A stretch of DNA of 64,000 nt from assembly GCA_026390575.1 (NCBI GenBank), contig JAPLFR010000008.1, forward strand, positions 124,001 to 188,000, read 5' to 3'. The translations under genes were made by a program, and so were the position numbers. The DNA comes from Ignavibacteriales bacterium. GTDB lineage: Bacteria > Bacteroidota > Ignavibacteria > UBA10030. The stretch's first letter is position 1. Each line of letters begins with the position of its first letter. The notes beneath the pieces were generated by a model. The model searched no databases. It had not been told where the DNA came from and was given only the letters and a program-made list of their open reading frames with translations. Shown in pieces: positions 17,779 to 27,589 of the stretch.

Positions 17779-19017
17779 CTATTCCTCATCAAATCGTAGA
17801 AACCATATTTCATTTGCAGATACTGCAACTGAAAGACGAACGAACGTGTCCTTCTGCAAATAATTATCTGTACTGCCGCGCACACCTATTTGTAATCCAA
17901 TATTGAGCTGCGATTCCGGTCCCATCGGAAATCCAAGACCTCCGCTGACAAGAAACTCATTGATTCCGATACCATTGATTTGGTAATAGGTCGAGTTATA
18001 AGCAAGTCCGGCGCGGTAGACAATACGTTTCCAAAAAGTATCTGCCTCTTTCGCCGGAAGCGTTTCGAAACCGAAACTCGCACGTAAAGAATTCCGAAGC
18101 TCAGTAGGATGTATCCCGAAATTTTGTACACTTCCCCAATTCTCGGTCACGATATCTCCAAGAAAGCGATAACGATTCTGTAACAAATAAGAGAGTCCGA
18201 ATCCTGTAGATAGGGGAATGTCGGCAGTTCCATTTTGATTCGTTGTGTCGCCTTCTGAATAAATCCTCTTAATATTCGCATCAAGTGAACTTGCAGCTCT
18301 CAAGGTGAACCCAAGAGACAAGTTATGGAGCGAGGGAAGGTTGAGAAGTTGATCTACCCCTTCATAAATAGCACCCAAAGTGAATGTGAAACCGGAATAA
18401 TAAGTAGCACGGTCGAAAGTAAGAGAAGTCAAATAGGTACTATTGAAAGAAGTCGTTTGATACTGGTGTGTACGTCCATACATATAATCGAAGCGTGCGC
18501 CGATGTGAAGCGTTGATAATGGAGAAGCAGAAAGTCCTAATCCTATAGACGAGAGACCTCCACTGCCATAAAACGTTTTATCTTGCTGCGATTGTGTCAA
18601 AGAGTCGAAGAGGGAAGAAGTAATGCCATAACTCACCGTGCTGAAAGGAGCGAATTCGGCAGACATGACAATTCCGTTTTCTCTTGAAATTGGGAAAGCA
18701 AACGCTAATCCTTGAAATCCACCTGTGGAATAGAATGAAGAACCGGTTTCGTCTTTTGATAAAAAATTATTGTATTCAAATCCTGCAGAAAATCTGGTAT
18801 AAGAAATACGCGCTAAGCCTGCCGGATTTAATCCATTAATAAATCCGTCGTCTAGTAAAGCAATTCCTGTGCCACTCATAGCATACGTTCGACTGTCGCC
18901 ATTACGCAGGATATCACCAAAACCATACCGAGAAAAAGAAGAGCCGCCGGCAAATGTGATGGATTGAGATGCGACGATTGAAATAATCAAAAATATTTTT
19001 ATTTTGGAATTATTCAT
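17779..19017 (-). CDS. Outer-membrane beta-barrel protein of unknown function
   Basis: The protein has about 412 residues from the ATG at 19017; a TTG two codons earlier is possible. A signal peptide is clear (KIKIFLIISIVASQSITFAGG). The rest alternates aromatic and polar residues in barrel strands, and the N-terminal part GDSRTYAMSGTGIALLDDGFINGLNPAGLA resembles the start of PorV/OmpP1-type proteins: a plug-like segment where each genome copy reports many barrels in this lineage. The C terminus is an F-rich strand. It is preceded by a lipoprotein gene in the same unit (about 15 bp away), hinting at an outer-membrane pair. Substrate is unknown; it is not clearly PorV itself. Confidence 0.68.
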   Translation of the reverse strand: MNNSKIKIFLIISIVASQSITFAGGSSFSRYGFGDILRNGDSRTYAMSGTGIALLDDGFINGLNPAGLARISYTRFSAGFEYNNFLSKDETGSSFYSTGGFQGLAFAFPISRENGIVMSAEFAPFSTVSYGITSSLFDSLTQSQQDKTFYGSGGLSSIGLGLSASPLSTLHIGARFDYMYGRTHQYQTTSFNSTYLTSLTFDRATYYSGFTFTLGAIYEGVDQLLNLPSLHNLSLGFTLRAASSLDANIKRIYSEGDTTNQNGTADIPLSTGFGLSYLLQNRYRFLGDIVTENWGSVQNFGIHPTELRNSLRASFGFETLPAKEADTFWKRIVYRAGLAYNSTYYQINGIGINEFLVSGGLGFPMGPESQLNIGLQIGVRGSTDNYLQKDTFVRLSVAVSANEIWFLRFDEE

Positions 19018-19031
19018 AATCAATAAACATG

Positions 19032-20237
19032 TTAACGTTGGATAGAATAAGTAATTATGAGTCTAGGTTTCAATTTTTTATCTGAGAGAGCACCATACAA
19101 TGCATGTAAATCAAAAGACCCGCTCTCAGAGTAGCCGCTCAAAGCTATCTTTCGTATTGAAGCATTATTCAGCATGCGAACCGCAATTTGTCTTATTTCA
19201 AACGAATAAAATGGATGACCAGAACTATCAGTCGAGAGCTGACTCATTCCATAAGCCCCTCCATCACTTTTATCGTTCGTTCCTACAGAAAGCGCATATA
19301 ATGAATCGTGAGCAAAAGGAGTAAATTGAGCGGAGGATTGAGGAACGTTTAACGTTACCTGCAGAACCGCACGGTAAACCGATGCAGGCCATGGAGTGGA
19401 AATACTGTCGAACGATACAAATCCTCGGTAGGAAATACCGTTTTGAACATAAATCAAAGTATTATCCATTATGAGACTTGCTTGATTAACTGTCGAAACA
19501 TATTTGGAAATCCCAACTTTATGAGAATAGCCCACAGTATTGCCATTTGTATCTTGGTACGTAATGTACAGTGTCGGCTGATACGATGTATCAGATGCAT
19601 TGAATGAATAAAATCCTTTGATAATATTTGAATTCGTTGGACGAAAGAGAAGACCATCATTGAGATCCGTAGTATCTGTGTTGGTTGAGAACCACTCCCG
19701 AAGCATTGTCGTATCAAGAATATGTATTGTCATCGACCCGGTGTCTCCGACCGGAAATATTGTCGGGATAGAAAGAGGAGAGCTGTTATAATAAACACCA
19801 TGCACACTATTGACACTATTCAAATTGAGTGAATCATAGGTTAATGAATCAGTAAGGAAAAGATTAGACATTGCTCGATACGCGTCAAACGATAGTGGTG
19901 CTAACGAATCGCCGAAATGATATACGCCTTTCAGCCGAATTGTTGCACTTGTAATTTTCTTCCCGATCAGGGAATCAGGCCACCCATAAAACTTTAGGCA
20001 AGTCCATGCTTGATATGTTTTATACTTGCCAAGCATGAATCGGTCAATTGATGACGTATATATGAGATTCTGAGTTGAGGCATGATCTGTAGCATATAAT
20101 GTATCGACATGAACAACACCAAAGTCTTCTTTGTTCTGCGAACCCCTGCCAACAGAATTTGGAGTGTCGTTGCAGCCATTGAGGAGGAATAGCATCGATG
20201 CAATACCAAGGAGGAGAATAAAACGAAACACCTTCAA
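19032..20237 (-). CDS. Surface lipoprotein with DNRLRE-like region
   Basis: The start TTG at 20237 is chosen because AAAGGA lies upstream and because it gives a compact lipoprotein signal, KVFRFILLLGIASMLFLLNG followed by the lipidated Cys; the longer frame to 20306 adds an unlikely N terminus. The mature part, about 380 residues, has no enzyme motif. Around residues 45-200 it resembles DNRLRE-type beta-sandwich modules (LKFYGWPDSLIGKKITSATIRLKG without its exact consensus). It lies just before the outer-membrane barrel gene. Function is unknown. Confidence 0.62.
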   Translation of the reverse strand: MKVFRFILLLGIASMLFLLNGCNDTPNSVGRGSQNKEDFGVVHVDTLYATDHASTQNLIYTSSIDRFMLGKYKTYQAWTCLKFYGWPDSLIGKKITSATIRLKGVYHFGDSLAPLSFDAYRAMSNLFLTDSLTYDSLNLNSVNSVHGVYYNSSPLSIPTIFPVGDTGSMTIHILDTTMLREWFSTNTDTTDLNDGLLFRPTNSNIIKGFYSFNASDTSYQPTLYITYQDTNGNTVGYSHKVGISKYVSTVNQASLIMDNTLIYVQNGISYRGFVSFDSISTPWPASVYRAVLQVTLNVPQSSAQFTPFAHDSLYALSVGTNDKSDGGAYGMSQLSTDSSGHPFYSFEIRQIAVRMLNNASIRKIALSGYSESGSFDLHALYGALSDKKLKPRLIITYSIQR

Positions 20238-20277
20238 TTCACAATATCCTTTATCTATTTCGAGTGCGATGAAAGAT

Positions 20278-20304
20278 GAGAAAAAGAAAGTCTCCATCAG
20301 AGAC
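20278..20304 (-). terminator. Weak intrinsic terminator downstream of glgA
   Basis: Read on the minus strand, GTCTC-TGATG-GAGAC forms a 5-bp hairpin (20304-20290) followed by TTTCTTTTTCTC. The stem is short, so it would separate glgA from the lipoprotein gene only partly. Confidence 0.35.
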
Positions 20305-20384
20305 ATTCTGGACGGTGGAGGCGAGCAGGTTCCGCGTTGTTCCTGCGGTCACGGGCAGACAAATAAATCCAACGTCATTTAGGT

Positions 20385-21872
20385 TTATACATTATGTTTT
20401 AAAAGGTCTTTGTAGAGGTTGATGTACTTCCGTGCGGAATTTTCCCATGAAAAATTGCACATCATGCCATTGCGCATTATTCGTTTCCATTCTTCGGGTT
20501 GCTGGAAGACCTTAAGCGCTCGCTGAATCACCTTCATTAATTCTTTCGATTCGTATTTTTCAAATTTAAATCCGGTTCCTTTTCCATTACCGGTATAATC
20601 TTCAACTGTATCATCTAATCCGCCGGTTGCACGGACAATGGGAACCGTGCCATAACGCATACTATACATCTGGTTTAATCCGCATGGTTCGTACTTAGAC
20701 GGCATAAGAAACATATCCGTTCCCGATTCAATCATATGCGCTAATTCATTATCATAGCCAATGAATACAAAAATGCGTTTTGGATACTTTTTTTGGAGAG
20801 CTTCTGCCTTCTTTTCATAGTCTCTTTCACCTGCAACAAGCATGACGATCTGAACATCAAGCTTAATGACATCTTCGATAATATCAAAGACTAAATCAAA
20901 TCCTTTCTGGTCAGCGAGGCGGCTAATCATCCCGATGACAGGCCGGTCTTCGGAGAATTCCATCTCCAATTTCGTAAGTAATGCTCGTTTATTATCGACC
21001 TTGGCTTCAATAGACTTACTATCAAATTTTCGGAAACTGAATTCATCGGTGGCGGGATCCCAGATTTGGTAATCAATACCATTAAGAATTCCGCTTAAAT
21101 CTTTTCTTCGTGACGTCAGCAAGCCATTGAGCCCGGCGCCGATTTCAGGAGACTTGCAAATTTCGTCAGCATACTTTTCGCTGACTGTTGTAATAGCATC
21201 GGAGAAAAAGATGCCCGTCTTAAGAAAGTTAAAATTACCATACGCTTCAACGCCATTAGGATTAAACAGCTCTGCCGGCAAGTTCGATTTTACAAATGAT
21301 TCCTGCGGAAAGGCGCCTTGATAACCCATATTATGTATGGTGAAAACTGTCTTCATTGATTTGAAAAACGGATCTGCCATGCACATGGTCTTGAGGTATG
21401 CAGGTATTAAGCCCGACTGCCAATCGTTGCAATGGATGATGTCTGGCTGCCATCCCAGCCGTTTCAATGTCTCTATCACACCTCGGCAGAAGAAGATAAA
21501 CCGTTCGTCGTTGTCTTTATAGTCTTTCTTTGTCGTTGGACTTTGGTAAATACCATCGCGACCATAGTATGTAGCATTGTCGAGAAAATAAACCTGAACC
21601 TTTTCTTTCAAATTGTTGATGAAAGAAGACTTGACGTTACCGAGTTCAACAGTGCTTCCTACCGGAATCGGAATCTCGTGCAAACGTATTATATCATGTA
21701 ATCGAAATTTCCGCTCACCGATAAAACGGTATCTCGGCATCATGATACGGATCTCGTGTCCGAGATCTTTGATTGCTTTCGGAAGGGCACCAGACACGTC
21801 AGCAAGCCCGCCGGTTTTAGCAAATGGATATACTTCGCTCGAAACAAATAGAATATTAAGTGGTCTAGACAT
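20385..21872 (-). CDS. glgA: Glycogen synthase (ADP-glucose type)
   Basis: This 495-residue GT5 enzyme has the N-terminal ADP-glucose motif KTGGLADVSGALPKAI, HNMGYQG, NGIDYQIWDPATD, and the C-terminal EPCGLNQMYSMRYGT acceptor/active-site stretch. It extends alpha-1,4-glucan from ADP-glucose. Length matches the family. It is the first gene of the minus-strand run, about 150 bp upstream of the lipoprotein gene, and diverges from porU. The 166 bp between its start and the plus-strand promoter at 22039 shows no gene. Confidence 0.95.
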   Translation of the reverse strand: MSRPLNILFVSSEVYPFAKTGGLADVSGALPKAIKDLGHEIRIMMPRYRFIGERKFRLHDIIRLHEIPIPVGSTVELGNVKSSFINNLKEKVQVYFLDNATYYGRDGIYQSPTTKKDYKDNDERFIFFCRGVIETLKRLGWQPDIIHCNDWQSGLIPAYLKTMCMADPFFKSMKTVFTIHNMGYQGAFPQESFVKSNLPAELFNPNGVEAYGNFNFLKTGIFFSDAITTVSEKYADEICKSPEIGAGLNGLLTSRRKDLSGILNGIDYQIWDPATDEFSFRKFDSKSIEAKVDNKRALLTKLEMEFSEDRPVIGMISRLADQKGFDLVFDIIEDVIKLDVQIVMLVAGERDYEKKAEALQKKYPKRIFVFIGYDNELAHMIESGTDMFLMPSKYEPCGLNQMYSMRYGTVPIVRATGGLDDTVEDYTGNGKGTGFKFEKYESKELMKVIQRALKVFQQPEEWKRIMRNGMMCNFSWENSARKYINLYKDLLKHNV

Positions 21873-22038
21873 ATCACCTAAATAAAGTTAAAGTAATTTG
21901 TAATCTAAATTTAGCGAAAAATTGCCAGAACTGCAAAACAAAATGGACGAGAATTTTATATTTGAAATTTATCCAAATCCTAGAACATGCATCTTGTCTG
22001 CAAGAGAGTTGTTTATGCCTTTTCCGGAACTCAATTGC

Positions 22039-22067
22039 TTGACAATCTACATTCCATTCGTTATATT
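22039..22067 (+). promoter_or_regulatory. Near-consensus sigma70 promoter
   Basis: TTGACA (22039-22044), a 17-base spacer and TATATT (22062-22067). This is the best promoter match in the window. Transcription would begin near 22074, about 190 bases before the porU start codon, and produce the structured RNA described next. Confidence 0.75.
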
Positions 22068-22073
22068 TTAACA

Positions 22074-22264
22074 ACAAAAGAAGAATTTGAACGGAGATTG
22101 TATCGAAGACTTGGTAAAGGTTTGTTCCTAAAGTAATTTGCTGTATTTGCTGCTCTAGGAATATTGTTCAAAGCATAAACCTTTTTCAAGTTCGGCTGAC
22201 AATCTCTAATAGAAAAGTTTAGCCGAACGAGAAAGTATATTTTCTCTCGTTTGGCTTTTTTTTT
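22074..22264 (+). ncRNA. Highly folded RNA of about 190 nt upstream of porU (small RNA or attenuator leader)
   Basis: From the promoter at 22039 the transcript folds into a rod. GGAGATTGT (22093-22101) pairs with ACAATCTCT (22199-22207), one G-U. A 7/7 internal loop follows. ACTTGGTAAAGGTTT (22109-22123) pairs with AAACCTTTTTCAAGT (22177-22191), with one U-U mismatch and one G-U. TTCCTA (22125-22130) pairs with TAGGAA (22156-22161), with a 15-base bulge on the 3' side. The apical loop holds two TTTGCTG repeats. An alternative stem GTTCGGCT (22190-22197) with AGCCGAAC (22221-22228) would break both the rod base and the terminator. The size and rod shape recall 6S RNA, but the central-bubble geometry is not convincing. 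It is not a riboswitch class I recognise. Confidence 0.55.
22221..22264 (+). terminator. Intrinsic terminator abutting the porU start codon
   Basis: AGCCGAACGAGA (22221-22232) pairs with TCTCGTTTGGCT (22245-22256) over 12 positions with one G-U, followed by nine T residues (22256-22264). The porU ATG is the next base. The left arm is shared with the alternative stem GTTCGGCT/AGCCGAAC, so a terminator/antiterminator choice is possible. Confidence 0.8.
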
Positions 22265-25200
22265 ATGAAAAACATTTTTGCATTTATACTCTTAGTGTGC
22301 ATCGGACCGATAACGGGTGCAGCGCAGCCGTTGACAGAAATCCGAATTGTCAGTGAAGATCAACACTCAGTTGTTCTTGAATTTACACCGCACTTCACTA
22401 CAGAGCACGTGATTGGAATTCATGGCGGTGTTTTTACACGGTTTTGTTTCTTTGAGAGCCAAACAACATTTGATTCAACGGGACAGGCAGATTTCTCGCG
22501 GAATATTCCATTGCTCTTTCCATCGACACAATATTCAATCCATGTGCTTGGGAGTGAATTCCAAATTAAAGATTCGATAAAACTTTTGCCGAAGCCCACG
22601 ATAAAATCCTTAAAAGATTTCGGAATAAGTGAAAGCTACGACGACACGAAGTTCATCCAAGTTGCACGATCGTTATCACAAAGTGCGCTTGCTGAAGTTG
22701 CGCGTGTCGGTAAAACAAGTCTTGGGTGTATGGGAATACTGATATTTCGCCCCATTCAAGTGATAGATAGAGAAAAAGTAAGAATGTACTCGCGTATTGT
22801 TGTACGACTGGAATTTAAAGATGTGTTACCGGATGGTATGCATTCTACCTGCTTTCTTCGAGGAGAATTACCGCAGAAAGCACAACTTTCCAAAATGGGT
22901 CAAACCAGTTTTCGTAAAACAACTGCGGGCAATTCTCCATTTGCACAGGGAGATTGGTATCGAATCGATGTGACAGATGCGGGTATGTATAAATTGGATT
23001 ATGACTACTTACGTAAGTTGAATATTTCACTGAGTGATATCAATTCAATTCGTTTATTTGGAAATGGTGGTTTGGTACTTCCGGATAACAATACAGACCC
23101 GAGGCCGGACTCATTAGTGGAAATTCCGCGCCTTGTTGTACGAAAAAATAGCGTCGGTGCCGACACGGCGGATTATATCGTTTTTTATGGACGAGGAGTG
23201 AAGGGATGGCGCTACAATGCAAACACCAAGAAATTTCGGCATTATATTAATCCATACACTGAAAAGAATTGTTATTTCTTTACCGTGAGTCAAGGAACAG
23301 TAGGAAGGCAGATGGATTCAATTGTTTCTGTAAATCGGAATTCGACATCAATACAATATTTTCAAGAAAAAATATTTAAAGAGGAAGAAATCAATAATCT
23401 TAGAAATTCTGGCAGAAGATGGTTTGGCAAAGAATTTACAAGTCGAGACGATATGGACACATATTATAATTCTCTACAGGGAATCGTCTCGAATACACAA
23501 ATCAATTATGTCTTCAACTTTGCTCGTCGTTCACCCACGCAAGATGTATTGAATATATTTGAGAACGGCAGCGCTCTTACACAAAGATCGATGGGGGCAA
23601 CAAGCATGGGGGATGGCGAGACAGAACCATGGGCAAACGATCTCACTTTTTCTGCGACCGGAATATTGCCTCAGACCAATACGAACGCGAGCAGTGTAGT
23701 CAAAATTCAAGTAACGGCCAATGATGAAAGTTCAAGTACTTGGTTAGATTGGATGGAAATTTTTTACCAACGGAAATTTGAAGCTTTGAACGACGCTCTT
23801 TTATTCACAACATCGGATGCCGCAGGATCATTGCAATACAGTGTAAAAAATCTTTCTTCAGAAGTCCGTGCTTTCGATGTGACAGGTCATGATAATGTTA
23901 AGCAAATAATAGGATTGACTCAGGCAGGTGATTCGTGCACATTGCAACTCCAGCAGACTGCGGGAAATGTACGTGAGATTGCTGTCGTCGGTACAAACGG
24001 GTATAAAATTCCCGTGGCGGGGACAAAAGTCGATAAATTTATTCTCAATAACAATCTTCAAGAAAATAATCTTCACGATTTTCAAGAACAAATTGATTTC
24101 ATTATTATTTCTCCGATCGAATTTATCTCTGAAGCTAACAGATTAAAAGAATATCGCCAAGTACACGATAGCTTACATACACTCGTGGTGGACATTCAGC
24201 AAATCTTTAACGAATTCTCCGGTGGTCTTCCGGATCCGTTGTCAGTGCGGGAATTTTTGAAATATACTCAAGACAATTGGGTGAATCCGCAGCCACGATA
24301 TGTCTTGCTGTTTGGTGATGGATATTTCGACTATAAAAATAAAATCACACCTCGTAATTGGATCCCTCCCTACGAACCGGAAGAATCTTTCGCAACAGTC
24401 AATTCATACCCATGCGATGACCAATTTATTATGTTTGGTTCTTCAAATTCCTATGCGCTTGCAATCGGACGGCTTCCGGTGCGTACTCTTAAAGATGCTT
24501 CAATAGTAGTAGATAAAATAATTTCTTATGAAACAACTTCCCCATTAGACCCATGGCGAAATAGAATGACATTTGTTGCAGATGATGGAAAAAAAGGTAT
24601 AGAAGGGGATGACGGCTCACTGTATACCGATCATTCAGAAGAATTATCTAAAACAAGTGCGCTCCAGAGTTATGAAATAAACAAAATTTATATTGTTGAA
24701 TATACTACCGTGAATAGCGCGGATGGCCGCAGGAAGCCGGATGCAAATAAAGCAATTGTTAATGCATTAAATTCGGGAACGATCATTACTAATTATATCG
24801 GTCATGGCAATAACCGGTTGTGGGCGCATGAATCAATCTTTACACGAGAAGTTGAACTGCCGCAGCTTTTCAATAAAGAACGATTAAGTTTTGTTGTCAC
24901 GGCAACGTGCAGCTTTGGATGGTATGATAATCCAACGGAAGTGAGCGCAGGAGAACAATTGGTCACCATGGAACAAGGCGGTGCTATTGCTGATTTTACA
25001 GCAGCGCGAGTAGTTTATGATGGTTATAATTTTGATCTGGATAAATCCTTGTTTAATTATCTCTTACAAAAAAATTCCGATGGACAGAATCCAAGATTAG
25101 GTGATGCGTGTCTTTTGGCAAAATCGAATAATTCGGATCAAAACAATACCAACAAATTTCATCTTTTCGGCGATCCTACCGTTCGCCTGATAATGCCAAA

Positions 25201-26269
25201 GAATGAGGCTACCGTTGATAGTGTAAACGGATTCAGCATAGTAACAAATGATACAATTAAGATTAAGTCCCTGGGGCGTGCACGTATTGCAGGTACCGTG
25301 AAACAAAACAATAGATTGATGTCTTCATTCAATGGCATAGGCACAATCCAACTTTTTGATTCACAAAAAGATATATCCATCGTGGATGGAGTTGTTTATA
25401 ATAATCTTTTCCAATTCAAAGTAACTGGCAGCTTGTTGTATCGTGGCGATGTCTCTATCACGAATGGACGCTATGAAGCGATTATTCCTATTCCCAAAGA
25501 CGTAACGATTGGAAAAAACGCACGGATTTCAATGTACGCCTGGAACAGTCAAACGGATGGAACTGGAAGCACCGAACAGGTAATGATTGACGGCGTAGAT
25601 ACAACGATAGCTAAAGATACAGTAGGGCCGGTTCTAGCGGTGTATCTGGATACGATATCATTTCATCCTGGTGGGATAGTGAAAAGCAATCCGATTATTA
25701 TTGTGCAGCTTGATGATGAAAGCGGTATTAACGTATCGACTGTTGGAGTAGGACATCAATTATCAGCAACTTTAAGTAACCCAGAGCGGACATTCGACCT
25801 TTCCAATTTTTATCGCAGCAGTCTTGATACGTACAAAAAAGGAGAAGTGCGTTATCCATTGCGTGATCTGAGCGACGGTAAATATACATTACGCGTGAAA
25901 GCGTGGGACATTCAGAACAATTCATCGGAAACTGAGACTTTTTTTGAGGTTCACACTGCTGACGACTTTGGATTGCTCAATGTTGTGAATTATCCAAATC
26001 CGTTTTCAAATTCGACAACGTTCACATTCCAACGCACCTCATCCGATCCGATAGATGTTGATGTAAAAATTTATTCAGTTGCAGGCCGTTTAATTGGAAT
26101 TATCCATGTGCAAAATGTTGCGGAGAGCTTTGTGAGAATACCATGGGATGGAAAAGATAATGATGGAAGTGCTCTTGCCAATGGAATCTATTTCTATAAA
26201 TTAATTGTGCACGATAAAGTCGGACAACGCTCCAACGAAACAATCGGTAAGCTTGCTGTCATGCGATAA
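22265..26269 (+). CDS. porU: T9SS sortase PorU (C25-family cysteine peptidase)
   Basis: This 1334-residue protein starts with a signal peptide (KNIFAFILLVCIGPITGAAQ). The C25 (gingipain-type) catalytic pair is visible: His847 in YIGHGN and Cys882 in TATCSFGWYDNP. A long N-terminal beta region precedes it, and the C terminus has YPNPFSNSTTFTF and NGIYFYKL. PorU sits on the outer membrane, removes the C-terminal signal from T9SS cargo and attaches the cargo to the surface. The gene for its partner PorV follows. The ATG comes straight after the terminator T run, so no Shine-Dalgarno site exists; expression needs readthrough plus an unusual translation start, or another promoter. An upstream start is not available in frame. 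Confidence 0.88.
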   Translation: MKNIFAFILLVCIGPITGAAQPLTEIRIVSEDQHSVVLEFTPHFTTEHVIGIHGGVFTRFCFFESQTTFDSTGQADFSRNIPLLFPSTQYSIHVLGSEFQIKDSIKLLPKPTIKSLKDFGISESYDDTKFIQVARSLSQSALAEVARVGKTSLGCMGILIFRPIQVIDREKVRMYSRIVVRLEFKDVLPDGMHSTCFLRGELPQKAQLSKMGQTSFRKTTAGNSPFAQGDWYRIDVTDAGMYKLDYDYLRKLNISLSDINSIRLFGNGGLVLPDNNTDPRPDSLVEIPRLVVRKNSVGADTADYIVFYGRGVKGWRYNANTKKFRHYINPYTEKNCYFFTVSQGTVGRQMDSIVSVNRNSTSIQYFQEKIFKEEEINNLRNSGRRWFGKEFTSRDDMDTYYNSLQGIVSNTQINYVFNFARRSPTQDVLNIFENGSALTQRSMGATSMGDGETEPWANDLTFSATGILPQTNTNASSVVKIQVTANDESSSTWLDWMEIFYQRKFEALNDALLFTTSDAAGSLQYSVKNLSSEVRAFDVTGHDNVKQIIGLTQAGDSCTLQLQQTAGNVREIAVVGTNGYKIPVAGTKVDKFILNNNLQENNLHDFQEQIDFIIISPIEFISEANRLKEYRQVHDSLHTLVVDIQQIFNEFSGGLPDPLSVREFLKYTQDNWVNPQPRYVLLFGDGYFDYKNKITPRNWIPPYEPEESFATVNSYPCDDQFIMFGSSNSYALAIGRLPVRTLKDASIVVDKIISYETTSPLDPWRNRMTFVADDGKKGIEGDDGSLYTDHSEELSKTSALQSYEINKIYIVEYTTVNSADGRRKPDANKAIVNALNSGTIITNYIGHGNNRLWAHESIFTREVELPQLFNKERLSFVVTATCSFGWYDNPTEVSAGEQLVTMEQGGAIADFTAARVVYDGYNFDLDKSLFNYLLQKNSDGQNPRLGDACLLAKSNNSDQNNTNKFHLFGDPTVRLIMPKNEATVDSVNGFSIVTNDTIKIKSLGRARIAGTVKQNNRLMSSFNGIGTIQLFDSQKDISIVDGVVYNNLFQFKVTGSLLYRGDVSITNGRYEAIIPIPKDVTIGKNARISMYAWNSQTDGTGSTEQVMIDGVDTTIAKDTVGPVLAVYLDTISFHPGGIVKSNPIIIVQLDDESGINVSTVGVGHQLSATLSNPERTFDLSNFYRSSLDTYKKGEVRYPLRDLSDGKYTLRVKAWDIQNNSSETETFFEVHTADDFGLLNVVNYPNPFSNSTTFTFQRTSSDPIDVDVKIYSVAGRLIGIIHVQNVAESFVRIPWDGKDNDGSALANGIYFYKLIVHDKVGQRSNETIGKLAVMR

Positions 26270-26400
26270 TCCATTGATAGCAAACTCACGTGAAACAAAT
26301 ACATAGTAGAACATGTGCATCTCAAATTAAATTCATGCTTGTTACTCACGCTGGTCAGAAAATATATCAGCATTCATTATTCTTAGGAGGATTACACGTT

Positions 26401-27516
26401 ATGATAAAAAAAATGATTTTTGTAATGGTCGTCGTAGGAATTTGTGTTCCAGAGATCATGCGGGCACAAACCACGCAAACAACAGCAGTACCATTCTTAC
26501 TCATTGTGCCGGATTCAAGAGCAAGCGGAATGGGAGAGGTTGGTGTAGCGTTGGCGGATAACGCATGGGCTACATTTTGGAATCCAGCCGGACTTGCCTT
26601 CCAAAAAGGTTCTGAGCTTGCAATGACCCACACAAATTGGCTCCCTGGTTTGGGATTATCAGATATCTGGATTGCTCATCTCGCATACAAACAACCGGTT
26701 GAAGATTTAGACGGAATAGTAGGCGCTCAATTAACGTATCTCAATCTTGGTGAGTTTAATAGGACGAGCAATTCACCAGAAGTAATCGGTACATTTACAG
26801 GATATGAGATGGCTGTTGCCGCAACATATAGCACAAAGCTTACCGAACAATTGGGTATTGGCACAAGCGCCAGAATTATCTATTCTCATCTTGCAGATCA
26901 AGGAGCCGGACAAGAGAAGGGAAGCGGAACTTCGACAGGATTTTGTTTCGATGTTGGATTAATGTATCGTCCGGCCGTCTTGCGCATTCCTTTAACAGGT
27001 ATTGATCTCGGTAAGAGCATTAGTTTTGGTGTGAATATTGCGAATATTGGTCCTAAGATGTCGTATGTCGACAGAGCGCAAGCAGATCCTTTACCGATGA
27101 ATCTTCGTCTTGGGATGGCATACAAAATTATTGAAAGTGATTACAATAATATGACTGCCACTGTAGATGTAAACCGATTATTAGTAAATCGATATGGAAC
27201 TTCGTCAGATGAATTCTACAAAGCATTCTTTACGACTTGGTCAAGCGGCAATATCAGTGAACAAATACGCCGTTTCGATGCAGGGGCTGGGTTGGAATAT
27301 TGGTATGGTTCACCGAGGCTCATTGGACTACGGGCTGGATATTTCTATGAGGATCCGAGAGAAGGGAATCGAAAGTTCATGACGTTCGGCGCCGGTCTTC
27401 GATATGATCTCTATGCATTTGATTTTGGATACCTGAGCGCTTTTGAAGGTCAGCATCCGCTGGACGGAACATTACGCCTGACCCTTTCCATCGGCTGGGG
27501 CGGTGATGAGAACTAA
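26401..27516 (+). CDS. porV: T9SS outer-membrane protein PorV
   Basis: The ATG at 26401 follows TTAGGAGG and gives a signal peptide (KKMIFVMVVVGICVPEIMRAQ); the longer frame from 26290 is not needed. The mature N terminus contains FLLIVPDSRASGMGEVGVAL and FWNPAGLAF, the diagnostic start of the PorV/PorQ FadL-like 14-strand barrel family. PorV shuttles T9SS cargo from the translocon to the PorU attachment complex. It lies about 130 bp downstream of porU. Confidence 0.9.
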   Translation: MIKKMIFVMVVVGICVPEIMRAQTTQTTAVPFLLIVPDSRASGMGEVGVALADNAWATFWNPAGLAFQKGSELAMTHTNWLPGLGLSDIWIAHLAYKQPVEDLDGIVGAQLTYLNLGEFNRTSNSPEVIGTFTGYEMAVAATYSTKLTEQLGIGTSARIIYSHLADQGAGQEKGSGTSTGFCFDVGLMYRPAVLRIPLTGIDLGKSISFGVNIANIGPKMSYVDRAQADPLPMNLRLGMAYKIIESDYNNMTATVDVNRLLVNRYGTSSDEFYKAFFTTWSSGNISEQIRRFDAGAGLEYWYGSPRLIGLRAGYFYEDPREGNRKFMTFGAGLRYDLYAFDFGYLSAFEGQHPLDGTLRLTLSIGWGGDEN

Positions 27517-27589
27517 GAATTTCTTGAATACGTCTGATCTGTAAAAAATAGCTACTTAAAAAGTACCCATAACGATTGGAGTTCGATTC

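Noticed and set aside
21874-22077. Minus-strand 67-codon frame between glgA and porU
   Set aside because: It overlaps the plus-strand promoter, has no ribosome site and no recognisable protein pattern.
22074-22264. Calling the folded RNA 6S RNA outright
   Set aside because: Size, rod shape and strong promoter fit, but the bubble is strongly asymmetric (1/15) instead of a large central one, and the terminator lies on the porU start.
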